64,000 bases of DNA. Origin: Chlorokybus atmophyticus (lineage: Eukaryota; Streptophyta; Chlorokybophyceae; Chlorokybales; Chlorokybaceae). The stretch is taken from assembly GCA_009103225.1 (NCBI GenBank), contig RHPI01001202.1, positions 200,121 through 264,120 of the forward strand, written 5' to 3'. This document shows positions 21,680-33,342 of this stretch, piece after piece. The notes under the pieces are model-generated. The model was not told the DNA's origin. It did not search any database and saw only the letters and a program-made list of their open reading frames with translations. Positions within the stretch are counted from its first letter, which is position 1; each line of letters opens with the position of its first letter. The translations under genes and the position numbers were made by a program.

Positions 21680-24481
21680 CTACGAACTTGCTGATCCCGT
21701 TATGTCATCAACGCTGTTGTCGGCTGATGAGAGTGCAGCCTCCGCAATGGCAAAAGGAGCCGACAGCGGTTGGCTACCAACCTGAGCGAAATTCCCACTG
21801 ACAGGAATCCCCATGTTGCTCATACTTGTAGCGTTAAGCGAGTCAAGAAAAGAGCTGCACAACGGGAGGGGCACACCAACTTAGTACGCCGCAGTATGCA
21901 TGTGTGTTCCTCAAAGTGGGCAGGCACTCACCGAGGCAGTGAAGCAAACGCACTCCCCGAAAGTCCCATAGAAGATGCATTCAAAGCCGACACCAGGGAG
22001 TCAATCTGGCCACTGACAGGACCAGACAGAGGTTTTGATGTCGCGCTAGCAACAGCCACCTGCAAGGCGTGTTCGGCCATCGCAGCATTGTTGACAGCAG
22101 CCTGCACATCATTGATACCGCCGTTGCTGAGTGCCACTTGAACGGCAGCCTCAGCTAATGCTGCATTGGACACAGCGGCCTGCACTTCAGCAAGTGCGAC
22201 GCTCTCAATGCTTGCACGGGAGTAACCGGACTGGCTGGCATCCATGGTTGCCATCTGCAGATTAACCTGCGCAGCAGAGGCAGCTTGCGCTGCATATTGC
22301 AAATCCCTTGCCAGCGCCTGTGGTGGCGTTGAGTTACTTAGCGGGGCAAAAGTGTCCGACCGCAACTGCCCATTGCCGGCAGCGGCAGCAGCGGACAGTG
22401 CAGCCATCTGTGCTAGTGGCGTGTTGGCCAGACCAGGTGTGTTCAGCACAAGCTGTGCTGCTTTCGGGTTGACGGTAGAAAGGCCCAGGGAGCTAGTATC
22501 ATAAGATGGGGCGGTAAGCTTCTCGAGCAGCAAAGTAGTTGCATCCGGCAGATTCCCCAGCTGCTGCTGCAGCTGCTGGAACTGTAAAGTGCTGAACTCT
22601 GCACACACACAACACCAGCATCAGGAAGCTGCTGGGCAGAAATGCAAGATTTCAAAGTAGGATTAATGATAGCATACCTGCTCCACCCATACCACAACTA
22701 AGGATGCCGTTGTTGCCATTCTCTGTGGCTGCAAGGACGGATGCCATCATTGGAAGGGAGCTATTCGTGTCCATGTTACCAAGTGCACCAGAAGCAATCA
22801 AGTTTTGAAGCGACACCTGCACACAAATCGTTTGAGCTGCGTATGCATGGTGGCTGCATGTCTTGTTAAGAGATTGTCACGCGGTGCACTTACTTGCATA
22901 GCATTGTCAGCAACTCCAGCAGGCATTGGCGGCATAAAAGCAGATGCAGGATTGGGGTTGGAGAATGGTGCAGGCCCTAAGCATAGAGACATCCCAATCT
23001 TGTCATTGGGCTGAATTGCAGATGGTAGACCATAAGCAGCAGATGAAACGCCAGGGTTAAAGTCGTTGCACTTGGGACTGGCCTTCTTGTGTGCAACAAG
23101 ATTGCACTTAAATGCAAACTTCATACCACAGGAGCATTGAATGAGCGCTCCGCAAAGCTTCTCGTGATCTCGCAAGTCAACATCCACGTAGAACCGCTTG
23201 CCGCACTTACTGCAGGCATGGTTCTGCCCACCGACACAATGTCAGACTCGAGGGCCTGTTGCAGTCCCATGCCTCATGCTTGCCAGAGACAGCCACATGC
23301 AATGGGCACGTGTTGACATACCTTCTCTCCCTGTGAGTGCTTGCGCCCATAATGTCGTCGCAGCTCATACAGGCCCACAAACGTTTTGTGGCAGGTCGGG
23401 CACTTTGATGCAATCTTTTTATTTTTGCCTGCTTTGAGACTGCTGGAATCACCTAACCGCGCCTTCATCACCCTCTCCCCCGACACCACTGCAAAACGCT
23501 AGAGTTCAGCCTTATCTGCCGGACATGTGCCATGCTCTCAACAGCAGACAACAACACATCAGCGCAGCAAGGAGCTACCTGGATCTGTCTTCAGCTCCCC
23601 ATTATGAGTGCGACTGCGCTCATCACCAGCATGTGTCTTGTGATGCATGCGCAGGGTTTGCAGGTTCTGTCAATCGCACAAGTCATGAGTACTCGGCCTC
23701 AAGAACACAACAGGACAGGCATGCAAGCACTGTACCACTGAGTAGCACAAATGCTACACAATCCATGAAATGCAACACCTGCATGTCTCACCTTGAAAGA
23801 CTTCCCGCAGTTGTCAAACTCACACTTGAAAGGCCGGCGATCCTGAATGAGGTCGACGGGAACAACAGCGGCAATGTCAGAGGCAGGTGCAGCATGGCGG
23901 GGTGACTGAGCAGGGCTAGCCCGCTGCGGCTGAAAACTTTGCTGCCTGCTTGTGTGCGTGCTCGACGGTGACAGCGGCGTCAGCTGCGAAAGAGTCTGCC
24001 TTGTCACCCCCCTGATCCCGTACAACGGTGAAGGAGCTTGCAAGCCACCAGCAGAGCCAAGTGCGCCCATGGGTGGGCCAACCCCTGTCCCCATGGGGGT
24101 GAACTGCGAGAGGGGTGGGTTATACGTAGCCGTGGTGACATCCATGGAACGCGAGACGGGACTATGGTGCTGCTGCTGCTGCTGGTAATGATGGTAGTGT
24201 TGCTGAGGAGGTGCGAACAGACTGTGCCCAGGGAACCAACTGCTACCTTCACCACTTCCAAAAGTTCCCTGCTGCTGATGGTGCTGATGACGGTGTTGGT
24301 AGGGCAACTGCGTGAAGAAGGGTGAAGGCAGCGAAGAGCTGTCAGAAGATTGAAAGGAAGGAGGAGAAGAGCCTACGGGCAATGCTCCTGGAGGGCTTGT
24401 CTGAAAGACCACCCTGCCTCTGCAAATGGCACTCCCGCTGATGGTCGCACTGTCCCCGCCTGCCGCCCCCGCCAACTCCAT
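21680..24481 (-). CDS. C2H2 zinc-finger protein with STOP1/WIP-like finger cluster
   Basis: A probable nuclear transcription factor. Seven exons join in phase to 751 residues: 23792-24481, 23579-23666, 23322-23488, 22894-23223, 22678-22816, 21932-22598, 21680-21854 (minus strand). Residues 1-215 are rich in Ser, Pro, Gln and His. The fingers are: 1, C220-C225-H238-H242, split by an intron; 2, C289-C292-H305-H310; 3, C319-C322-H335-C339 (DLRDHEKLCG); 4, C345-C347-H360-C367 (CSCGMKF). Fingers 3 and 4, with the C2HC form and the CxC spacing, are the hallmark of plant STOP1 and WIP proteins. The C-terminal half is Ala-, Gln- and Asn-rich with a long Ala-rich helical stretch (about 560-690). In land plants STOP1 controls proton and aluminium tolerance; the target here is unknown. 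Confidence 0.88.
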
Positions 24482-26287
24482 GAGCAGTCGTTTTCACCCA
24501 TGAATGGTGTGAATGGTGCTGGTTGCCTGCTGTGGCCAGCTTACCACAAGCTCACCTAGGCCAAGCTAGACAACGAGTAGTAGCAACCTTGCGCAGAACA
24601 GTCAACTGTACAGCAGCAACAACCGACCCTTCTAACCCAATCCTTCGTTCAGCAGCCAGCCAAGGTAAAGCGGAGGCTGACAGAACGGCCCTCTCGGCTA
24701 CGCCTGTGTACCAGAAGCTGCGCCAACGACAACGCCGCCCACAACACCAGCAATACCCCACCGGCAATGCACCTCGCCGCCTAGCACCTGCACAGCCGAC
24801 AACAGAGTACCGAACTTTAGCTGACCTACTGATGAGCAGCCTAGCTCTATATGTAGTGCCACTATGGCATGCGAGCTGCTCCGAGCCGACACACGTACTA
24901 CCGACGATATTAGTGCAGCCAGTTGCTTTGCCACACAGAAGCTTTGCTTTACTCAAAAGCAGAGCCAGCCTAGCCTCAGTAGGGCAAAATCTCGGTGTTT
25001 GTGCCTCTAGCTCCCCGCCCCCTCCCACCGGCCCACCACCTGCCTGGCTGCTTGCCTGCTCCGCTGAGTTTATCTCATCAAACCTAGAGAAGAGAAAGCC
25101 GTGACAATGATCAGTTTGGTCAGTTCGCATTGCGTTCAATGCCACCAACATCAATGTCAAGCGACTTGGAGACGTAACGCCAGTTACGGCATGCGGTTTC
25201 TCTGCATGCCCGAACCGTGTCTGCTGCTTGCGGAAGTGCGCTGTGTGTAGGGGAAGCAGGCAAATCGGCAGCTGGCCGTCAGTTGGCTGGATTGTGGCCG
25301 GATTCTTAGGCAATCATTCCGGCTCAGCGACCGGCAGAACCGATATGGCCCAGCATGTATCAATGGGACGCGTGCTTTTAGTTTTGGTCAGAGCCTGGAT
25401 GAGATAGGAAACTTGAGCCGCGGATTGCTTCCGATTCTCTCCAGTTGACGTAACTACACGGATGACGCGATGAGCTCGCCGCAGTACTGCATCTTGAATG
25501 CCATCGAATGGTGAAGGTGGAAGTCGATCCCATTGCTCTGTCAGACTCGCTTTCAGCTTTATGGTAGGGCCTGATACGGCCCATGAAAAGTTTTGCCCTG
25601 GCCCTGTCGCAAAGAGTTCGTCGACATCGCTCTGCGACGCAAAGTCGGTTCAACCAACGCTTTTTGTCCGGGTCCGCCAGCCGCTAGGTGCAGTACCTAC
25701 CCACGCCTGACCTAGGTCACCGCATTCCCCTATCTCAAACGATACTGAATCGACAAGCAATGTCGATCACTGTCAAGACCGGTGGTGCTGTGTTGCAAAC
25801 AGCGACCTCACTGCAATTTGATGAGACTCATCCCCGCTGCGCAAAGTACCATAAGCATGGCCTGTTCAACCTGCAAACTTCTGCCGGACACAGCAGCAAG
25901 CGCCAAAACGTGCCGCCTGGAGAGTAGCCTTGGACTCATCGGTTGTGTGCCGGTTGGCAACTTGTGACCTATTTGCCAGTATGGGTCTGCTATGTCCGGC
26001 AGCCTCCGGTTAAGGCATTACGACAAGGGCGTAACGATTCCTAAGCTGGAGGCCAACACAATCGGGAACAACATCAGTGCCACGTGGTGATCTTCCAGCG
26101 AGATGTCCCGCGCTTTCCCTGCGGCCAGGAGATCCAGTTACGCCCCGTATCCGTGGCCTGCTTTAGCGTAATAGAAAGTCCTACTATCCCTTGTGGCCTT
26201 TCAATCACATTGGGTCCTTGAACCGGATCCGACCCCAGCATCAGGGTCAGTACCCAGTTGGGTCCTTTTGCTTAATTCTTGAACCCA
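24482..26287. promoter_or_regulatory. Long divergent intergenic region, zinc-finger gene / USB1
   Basis: A 1.8-kb head-to-head spacer. 24550-25320 is open on both strands for hundreds of bases (up to 253 codons on the minus strand), but neither translation shows a domain, so I read it as GC-balanced leader or promoter DNA. 25380-26270 lacks the TG/CA words found elsewhere and looks compositionally distinct, possibly an old insertion. Upstream non-coding exons of the zinc-finger gene could lie here. Confidence 0.4.
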
Positions 26288-28277
26288 ATGCGGGCTCTTA
26301 GTAGTGGCTGTGCTGTTGTTGTCTGCGGCGGCGGCGTTGGCGGCGGGAAGGACGTTGGGAGTATGGATGACGTCGTGGCTCTTGTTGACTATCTAGACAG
26401 TGACGAAGAAGGAGCTTGCGGCGATGGGAAAGCAGGAGATAGCCTAGCAGCAAGCCCTAGCGCAAACCCTAAATCTAACCCTAAACCTAATGCTGCTCAA
26501 GCGCTGCCGGCGCTGCCAAGGGATATTATCAACCTGTACACCGCTGATGGTGAGAGACTGTCAGCTGCTGCTGCGTCGTGCACCTGTTTGTATTTTATTA
26601 ATCACATGTCAAGCAATCTGTTTACGTCAGTCTTGTGCATGTTGCTAGACGCAAGTGCGAAGCATCAGGGCCGCAAGCGCAGCTTTGCTCATGTGGAGGG
26701 GAACTTCGCCGTCCACGTTTACATTCCAGGTTTGGCTACTTATGCTTTCGTGAATGGCTTTGATCGTGTGTTTGTGAGGTTGGTATTGCGAAGATTGGTA
26801 TGCGCAAATGCTTGTCCAAGACTGACATGTGGCTGTGTGTGCGTCTTGTATTGATGCTTGTATCAACTTGTGTTGCAAGTCTACATGCGCACACAATAAC
26901 ATGCATGCCCGCATGCATACACAGAATGCATGTGTGCATGTGTATATGCATGCATCAACACACATGCAGGCAGCATTGGTAAGAAATCGTCTTCTCCTTC
27001 TGATGCTTCTGCATGTGTGTGTACTCGCGCGGAAGCAGGCATTCACGCACATAGCCTGGTGACACTGCTGTGCACTTGATATGTCACTGATACGCAGTAC
27101 TATGCAACCTTTGCTAACACACGGCGTCGGTCATTGCATCCGCACAGCTTTGCTTTTGCCGCGGGAGCGTGAGAGGATTCAAGCCTTGACACGAGACATA
27201 TCCGCAGCCGCGCCAGGCATACTGCCAATGGAGGCAGTGAGTGTTTGTCATGTAAGCCTATCTCGCACCATCGCCGTGCGATATCCGCAGATTGATTCCC
27301 TGGTGGCGGCTCTCAGGCGCAACTTACGGAGGCTGCAGAGGTAGGGTTGGTGCCGGTCAGCTTGCAGTGGTGTTTCACGCAACAGACTGACTGTGTATGT
27401 GCGAGCAGATTTTCCCTGGAACTCGATGTCAACCGGCTAGTGCCTTACGTGAACGACGATAGGTCGCGCTCCTTTCTTGCCATAGACACCTCAGACGGCA
27501 CTGCCCAGGTATGCTCGCAGCATTCATCCTTGGAGTATGCGTATACAGCAGGGCTGTTTGATAGAGCACATTAGCATGTGGCAATGGTTCATGTGTCGCT
27601 CCAGGTGTGCAGCATGGTTGCTTGCGTGGACGCTGCGTTTAAGCTGCACGGTCTGCCAACATTCTATGAGGTAACGTATGGTTGTGGTGTGCTCGCTTGT
27701 TGCAAGCTAGCAAGCCAGTCAGCACCAAGCTGTACTCCCGTTCTGTAATGGAGTTCATTCGTCTCTTTGGTCGGCTTAGAAACAGTTATTTGCATGTCAG
27801 TAAAAGGCCATACACGTTGCAGCACTGCCCCGCTGTTGCCTTTCCTTACAGCATGTCACACGTCTTGCATGTCTGCAATGATTCGGCAGTTTGATTCTGT
27901 GCAACAAGGGGTTGCGTGTAGCATCCAACCACTATGCATCGCTGCCCGTGCAGATCAGGTGTTGCATTGGTAGGTTAAGCACTCATCTACATGCGCGTCT
28001 TCATTACGTCCAGCTGTTGTGTGCTAGGATTGCTGTCTGTGTTCTGTTATCTCACGCAGGTTACGCCATGTGTCTAACTCATGTGTTAATGTGGATCCAG
28101 AATCCGAGGCCCCATGTGTCTGTGGCATGGGCGTTGGGCGATCACGAAAAGCAGTGGGCTGCCTTGTGCGCCAAGCATGCGCGTGCGAGGGATGCTGCTG
28201 TTAGGTGGCGGGTAGTTGTCGACCGCGTGGAATGTACGATTGGACAGCGAACACACACTGTGTGGACCGCACAGTAG
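26288..28277 (+). CDS. USB1: U6 snRNA 3'-5' phosphodiesterase USB1
   Basis: USB1 (Mpn1) trims the oligo-U tail of U6 snRNA and leaves a 2',3'-cyclic phosphate, protecting U6 for the spliceosome. It is a nuclear protein of the 2H phosphoesterase superfamily. Six exons join in phase to 292 residues: 26288-26549, 26649-26729, 27148-27340, 27409-27508, 27605-27670, 28101-28277. Conserved blocks are LVDYLDSDEEG near the N-terminus, FAHVEGNFAVHVYIP, the first catalytic HxS (H149-V-S151 in VCHVSLSR), the RSFLAIDTSDGTAQV block, LHGLPTFYENPRPH and the second HxS (H239-V-S241 in HVSVAWALGD). The 418-base third-exon intron is full of TGCATG words. A second in-frame ATG at 26362 is an alternative start. 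Exon 1 contains a telomere-like repeat. Confidence 0.95.
26459..26492 (+). repeat. Telomere-like AACCCTAA repeats inside USB1 exon 1
   Basis: Three imperfect units (AACCCTAAATCT, AACCCTAAACCT, preceded by a CCCTAG relic) encode an Asn-Pro-Lys repeat (SANPKSNPKPN). The units match the plant-type telomere motif CCCTAAA, which also acts as a telo-box promoter element near plant start codons. Confidence 0.8.
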
Positions 28278-30549
28278 CTGGTGAGGTTTTGCATTGAGAA
28301 CGGCCATTGTGTGAAGCATGCCGACCAAGACGGCTCGTGCACGGACCATGTTGTGGGACATTCACAGGACGACATGGTGATGTTGTATAGTGCGCCACAC
28401 ACAAATGCACGGAGGGAGTATGACACTGAGGCGTGGTCGTTGACGGAATTTTGTGGATTTCCGTGGTGCGGATGGATTGCCTTCCGCTGTGCGGATGGAT
28501 TGCCTTCCGCTGTGCCTGCTCGATTTAGCAGCGACGTCATTCAATCATGTGGCAAGGTATGCATGAGTGCACGTATCTGACGTTTGTAATATCATTTGCT
28601 GTTGACAAGCCCCTGGCAGAACTGTTGGAAGGGAATATTCGGTTGTTCCTTGTAATCACCATTGACGTTGTTGAGACGCACTTGGCTGTCATGGTAGAAA
28701 TTGTCTGCCTCGCTTGGGCTGACCAGTGGTGCTTACGGCCTGGTCAGCTCAACAAGGATGCTGATGTGCTGGACAGCGATGCGCCCATCACCACTTGGTA
28801 GGTACAATTGTTAAAGCCTATTTTCACCACTTGATGGATCATTCTCTGGGGTGTGGGGAGGGTTGGCTTAATGTAACACACACTACTAGGAAGGTGTAGT
28901 AGTGCATGCAAGATCATTTCAAGAGCAAAAGTTGTCATCTTGAGATGATATTGCATCCACTTGTACATACCATGCATGGTGGACAGCAAGTAGTGACCAA
29001 GGGTTTTGGATATGGCTTTTATCTAAGCTATGTGCATGCGTGCCTGCAGTGCAGGGTAGCGACGAGGTGAAGGGAGAAGGGCAACCACACTTGGCAAGCA
29101 GGGGTGGGTGAGTTCAGCTCTTGGGCCGGCAATGACAGGGATGTGTTGTTTGCAAACATGTGGTGGGCTGTGCATTACTATGGTGAACCTTACAACCCCT
29201 GGTCGTCCCCCACTGCGACGCTGCGGTGTGGCAACACGTCACAACACAACGACCTTGCAGGCGGCTAGGGCTTGGGTCAGCGTTAAACGTGTCTGGCTCT
29301 GAGCTGGCGATTGAGCAATCACCGAGTTTGCATATTAAAGTGTAGCATGTTTGTGTCCAAGAAACACCAGTGGTACACACTGTACTAGCAATTGCTAGCA
29401 CGCATTCCCAACACACATGCCATGGGTGTGTGCGAGATCGCCTGGGGGCACCAAATGCTCCTCCCGCATTTCGCATTGCTCACTCAGTCAATGGTACTAA
29501 TGCTACTGTTGTTATGTCAGTATTTTTATTGTTGCTCCGACTGCGCGACTCATCTTGCAACCCCCGCACATCTAAATAGATATCAGACCACACTCTTGGT
29601 TGGTCAACTCTCATGGCAACGTGTATATACAATTGTACATGGGGCCAATACAGCGATAGTTACTCACTACATTGTGTGTTGTCCGTTTGTAAATGGTTAC
29701 GTGCCCGCTTGTGCTTTGCATGCTTGGGCTATCACAATGCAATACCATACCCTATTTGACAACACCCTATTCACACCCATCACATTGTAGCGCGACTATG
29801 TACAGCACCACACAGCGCTCGTGTGGGCAGGTGACGGATAACATGTACGCATGTATGCATGCTTGATGGGGAGGTCTCAGGTAGTGTAGTTGGTGAGATG
29901 CGTACCAGCAGCATGTGATAGCCGGGTGGTGGTGTATGGTAACATGCTGACATGGTTGTGGCGGTGCTGATTTTTAAGTCATGCATGCTTACGACTGCAT
30001 ATCCGTGCACATCATGTACAGCATAACACAACTACGGCACCATCCAGGCAGCGCCAGGATCCGCAGCAGCACTCAGCGCGCCATCGCCCTCACCGCCAGT
30101 AGTCACCCGATCGCCTACTCCGATGTCAGCACTGCATCCACCTCCATGGTCGGCGGGATGGGCGCCAGTCCGGTTTGAAAGCAAGCTCACTAGGCTAGAC
30201 GTTGCCATGTTGACTTCTCAAACCATGTACGGCAGTGTCCGCATGTGCAACGTAGAGCAAGCTCTTTGTGCGTTACATAACCATGCTCACAGTCAAACGC
30301 TGTCAAAACACACACACTCCTTACACACCCAGCGCACAACAACACGACAGGGTTTGAGTAGTAGCAGCTGCATGTTGCCGCTGCGAGACTGCATGACAAA
30401 ACTGTAAACAGACAGAGTGCATCACTGTCTACAGCACTACGCTTTGCACAGGCACAGCTGGCTTTTTATTGCATTCATCTACACACTGCACAGTCATAAA
30501 GTACACACCTATCAACATTATGTACAAGTCCCAAGCAACAGCGTACCTA
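28278..30549. other. Convergent spacer, USB1 / F-box gene
   Basis: No recognised exon. A 23-base unit (GTGCGGATGGATTGCCTTCC plus GCT) is repeated exactly twice in tandem at 28466-28511. An open stretch at 28547-28801 (FAVDKPLAELLEGN, LVITIDVVETHLAVMVEIV) looks protein-like, but no family or exon partner was found. TG-rich words dominate 29800-30050. Confidence 0.4.
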
Positions 30550-32248
30550 TCACACGTGCACAGGCACAGCTGCGTTGTTCGCAGCCACTGCGTTGACGAT
30601 CAGCGGGCGCGATCGCCGCCGCTGCCGCAGGCTCTGCTCGGTACGTCCGGCCTCCAACGGGCCACGTGTGCGTGCGGCAGCCGTCCGCAGCCAGTCTTTG
30701 ATGTACTCCGGGCACGCTTCGCTACCGTCCGCAAAGTCAAACAGCCAGAAGCGGTCCCGCTCGTCCCGCAGCAGCGACGCCGGCAGGCTGAAGTATGGGT
30801 CGCGCTTTGTGTCCAACAGCGCAGCGTACGCCTCGTCTGCAAAATGGCGCACGATGCTGCCCCATGAATACAACATCAGGGTGAGCGACGCAATGGTGCG
30901 CAAGAAGAAGGCAACACGGTTGCATTCTGAATGTTGATGAAACGAAAGCCACAAACTCGTCCTTGTATGACCAACTAGTGTACTGCACTACACTCTTTGC
31001 CAGCGACAAGACACCCACCAAGGATGCCGTGTACTGCTGCTGGAGTTCAGCATGTTAAACAAAAGAGCCATAACAGTGCAACACATCAAAGACACGCTTT
31101 GCACAAGCGCCATAGTGCATTAGTGTTTACTGGTTGACAGGTTTGCTCAGCATGCCAGTCAAACCTACGGTCGCTTTATGTCAACCAACAAGTCCAGGAA
31201 GGACATACCTGCGCATGCAGGCGCTGTGGCTCTTGTGGCGCGGGAACTCCACCTGGAGCCAGCGGTAGACGCGCAGCAGCTGGCGCATGCAGGGGAGGCG
31301 CAGTGGGGCCGTGCACGTGTATCGCGCGTACAGGCACGCTGCCGCCCGCACCGGCAGCTGCTCCGCCGACAGCAGCAGCGCAAACTTCTTCACCGCCGCT
31401 ATCGGAGCCAACACGACACCGCCACAGGACGACGACACCAACATGTCCTCCTCGCACAGCGGTCGGAAGAACAACGCGTACTTCACAAGGGATGGCACAG
31501 TTTCACAGTTTTGTCCCATCGGCACGATCGACCTGTGTGCGAAAGCTTTGTGTATACCAACTTATACACACGCACACGCATATACACATGCACACGCACA
31601 CGCACACGCACATGCACACGTCCACTGCTTGGGGCACGTTCTCGTACCTGACACAGCGGTGTACGCGTTGGGTCACGTGCTCCATGTTGGCATAAAACAA
31701 GCCAGAGCGGCTCGCTGATGTGCCAACATTGGTGTCATCATCGTAGTATCCAAGAGCTCGGGCTGCCCGCGCTTCCGCCATTATCCGTCGCCAAAAGAGT
31801 GCCTCCCAAACAGCATCATCCGCACCCAACACATACCACTCCTTGCATGCCTGCGGATTGTTGAAACAATCTATCACAAAAAGTATGCATTGTGTTCAAC
31901 AAGCACAACAACTGCAGCATTCCCACACACCAGCATGCAGTTGAGGAGATCGGAGGCTGAGAGGCTGCCCAGGCAGAGACGCATGGGATCGAGAGGGAGC
32001 GAGGTTAGACTGAGGGGTGTTGTTGTTATTGTTGTTGTCACTGTTGTTGTTGATGACAACAATGATAATGTCGATGTTGTTGATGCGGTCTGTCTCAGCG
32101 AGACCTGTGCGGAGTGCAAGGTGTGAAACAGAATGCGCGCGATGCGGCTATCTTTTGGGTCTGCGTGGAGCTCAAACGCTGTATTGCTAGTCAAAGGACA
32201 GCTGGCATCTTCCACAAGCCCTGAGCAATCCGGCTGGCCACCCTTCAT
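30550..32248 (-). CDS. F-box protein
   Basis: A probable substrate receptor of an SCF ubiquitin ligase, binding SKP1 through its F-box. Four exons join in phase to 425 residues: 31931-32248, 31648-31850, 31209-31532, 30550-30982 (minus strand). The F-box spans about residues 84-127, crossing the first intron: LPLDPMRLCLGSLSASDLLN then ML|ACKEWYVLGADDAVWEALF, with the expected Leu-Pro start, VC-like Ala-Cys, Trp and LW-like Val-Trp. It is preceded by a Thr/Ser-rich linker (about 54-85). The C-terminal 300 residues have no repeat (no LRR, Kelch or WD) that I can see; ADEAYAALLDTKRDPYF and FWLFDFADGSEACPEYIKDW are notable. The ATG at 32248 is the first in the open exon, and an upstream exon cannot be excluded. 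It is divergent from NdhS. Confidence 0.78.
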
Positions 32249-33342
32249 TTTCAAGGTATGAACCGTCTTTGAGCAGTTGGTTGGTTGCACGCTTCAGAGG
32301 CTGAAATATAAAAACGAAAAGAACTCAGACATACAGAACGTGTGCTTGGGATTACTGTGTCAAGCGTGTATCACAAAGGACGGCCATGCCCCTAGAGTGC
32401 ACGTACGCATGCCCCCGCGCGGTTGTTTGCTATGCGAGTATGGGTGCTGTTTGCTAGCTTTTACACGAACTCAACTGCAGAGGAGCTAGGAGAGAAAGCA
32501 GCGAGTCAAACCTCTGAGCTGTGGTCTGCTTAACAACTGTATTGCACTCATGACGGCTGGCAGCAAGCCTCAACTGCAAGCTCAATGCAGCCAAGCTTCC
32601 TTTGCGAGCAGATCCAAAACCCTCACCTGCCGTGGAGCTTTAGCTGAGGCTTGGTCCCCACCCAACTGCAGTCATCAGTAAGCTCACTGCTGTGTGCTGG
32701 GTTAGGATTGACCCTCAGGCACAGCAACAGGCAACGCCTCCACGTCACGCAATAGCCAGCAAAACCCCCGTGCGTCAGTCTAACGCAGCTGCACACAGAC
32801 TACTACGACACTCACCCTTATCAACTACGCCTCCGCCGCCACGCATGTCTATCGCCGCCACCTCCTCCGCCGCCGCCCCCCTCACCTCCTTCACCACCGT
32901 TCCTGCAGTATAAGCATTAACGTTATACACGAGCGCACTCTCCCCTTCTGTAAGTATATATGCTCGTAACGAGTCAAAGCGTTGTGGAAAAACAACCAAA
33001 ATAAAAGCAGGGAAACTGCTGACAAAGTGAAATTGGTGGGTGCTTGCTGGCGTTTTACCTTTTCGGAGCCTTCGTGTGTGGCTGGTTTAAGTTCTATCCG
33101 TTTCTGCGGCGGTGGTGTGAGCGATGGCCATGGCGGCGACGGCGGCGGCGGCGGCCTGCTGCTCGTGCTCGTCCTCGGCCACGTCTATCGTCGAGAGGAG
33201 AAGGTGCGTTTTCTGTCCCGATCTGGCTAAGCTTTAGTCACGTGTGGGGTGTTGTGGTGTGGCTGGCAGCTGGCCACAGCATTGCCGCTTCAGCATTTGC
33301 CACAGGAAGCGGATAGGGTTAAGGGTTAGGGTTGTAGTGCGA
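32249..33342. promoter_or_regulatory. Divergent intergenic region, F-box gene / NdhS
   Basis: A 1.1-kb head-to-head spacer. At 33314-33331, just upstream of the NdhS start, lies AGGGTTAAGGGTTAGGGTT, a telo-box/telomere-like run. A GGC-rich tract occupies 33105-33190. No coding exon was identified. Confidence 0.45.
33314..33332 (+). promoter_or_regulatory. Telo-box-like motif upstream of ndhS
   Basis: Telomere-like GGGTTAAGGGTTAGGG ends about 11 bases before the ATG at 33343. In plants, AAACCCTAA boxes sit near transcription starts of growth-related genes. The motif is plain to see; a role here is inference. Confidence 0.5.

Noticed and set aside
24523-25313. Overlapping long open frames on both strands between the zinc-finger gene and USB1
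   Set aside because: Neither translation has a domain, both are open over the same bases, and the position is a divergent promoter/leader region.
30901-31021. A separate exon reading VGVLSLAKSVVQYTSWSYKDEF on minus
   Set aside because: It cannot be joined in phase with the preceding F-box exon; the acceptor at 30983-30984 gives a clean join in another frame.
30575-31718. Plus-strand open frames opposite the F-box gene
   Set aside because: Shadows of minus-strand exons, which join in phase and carry the F-box.
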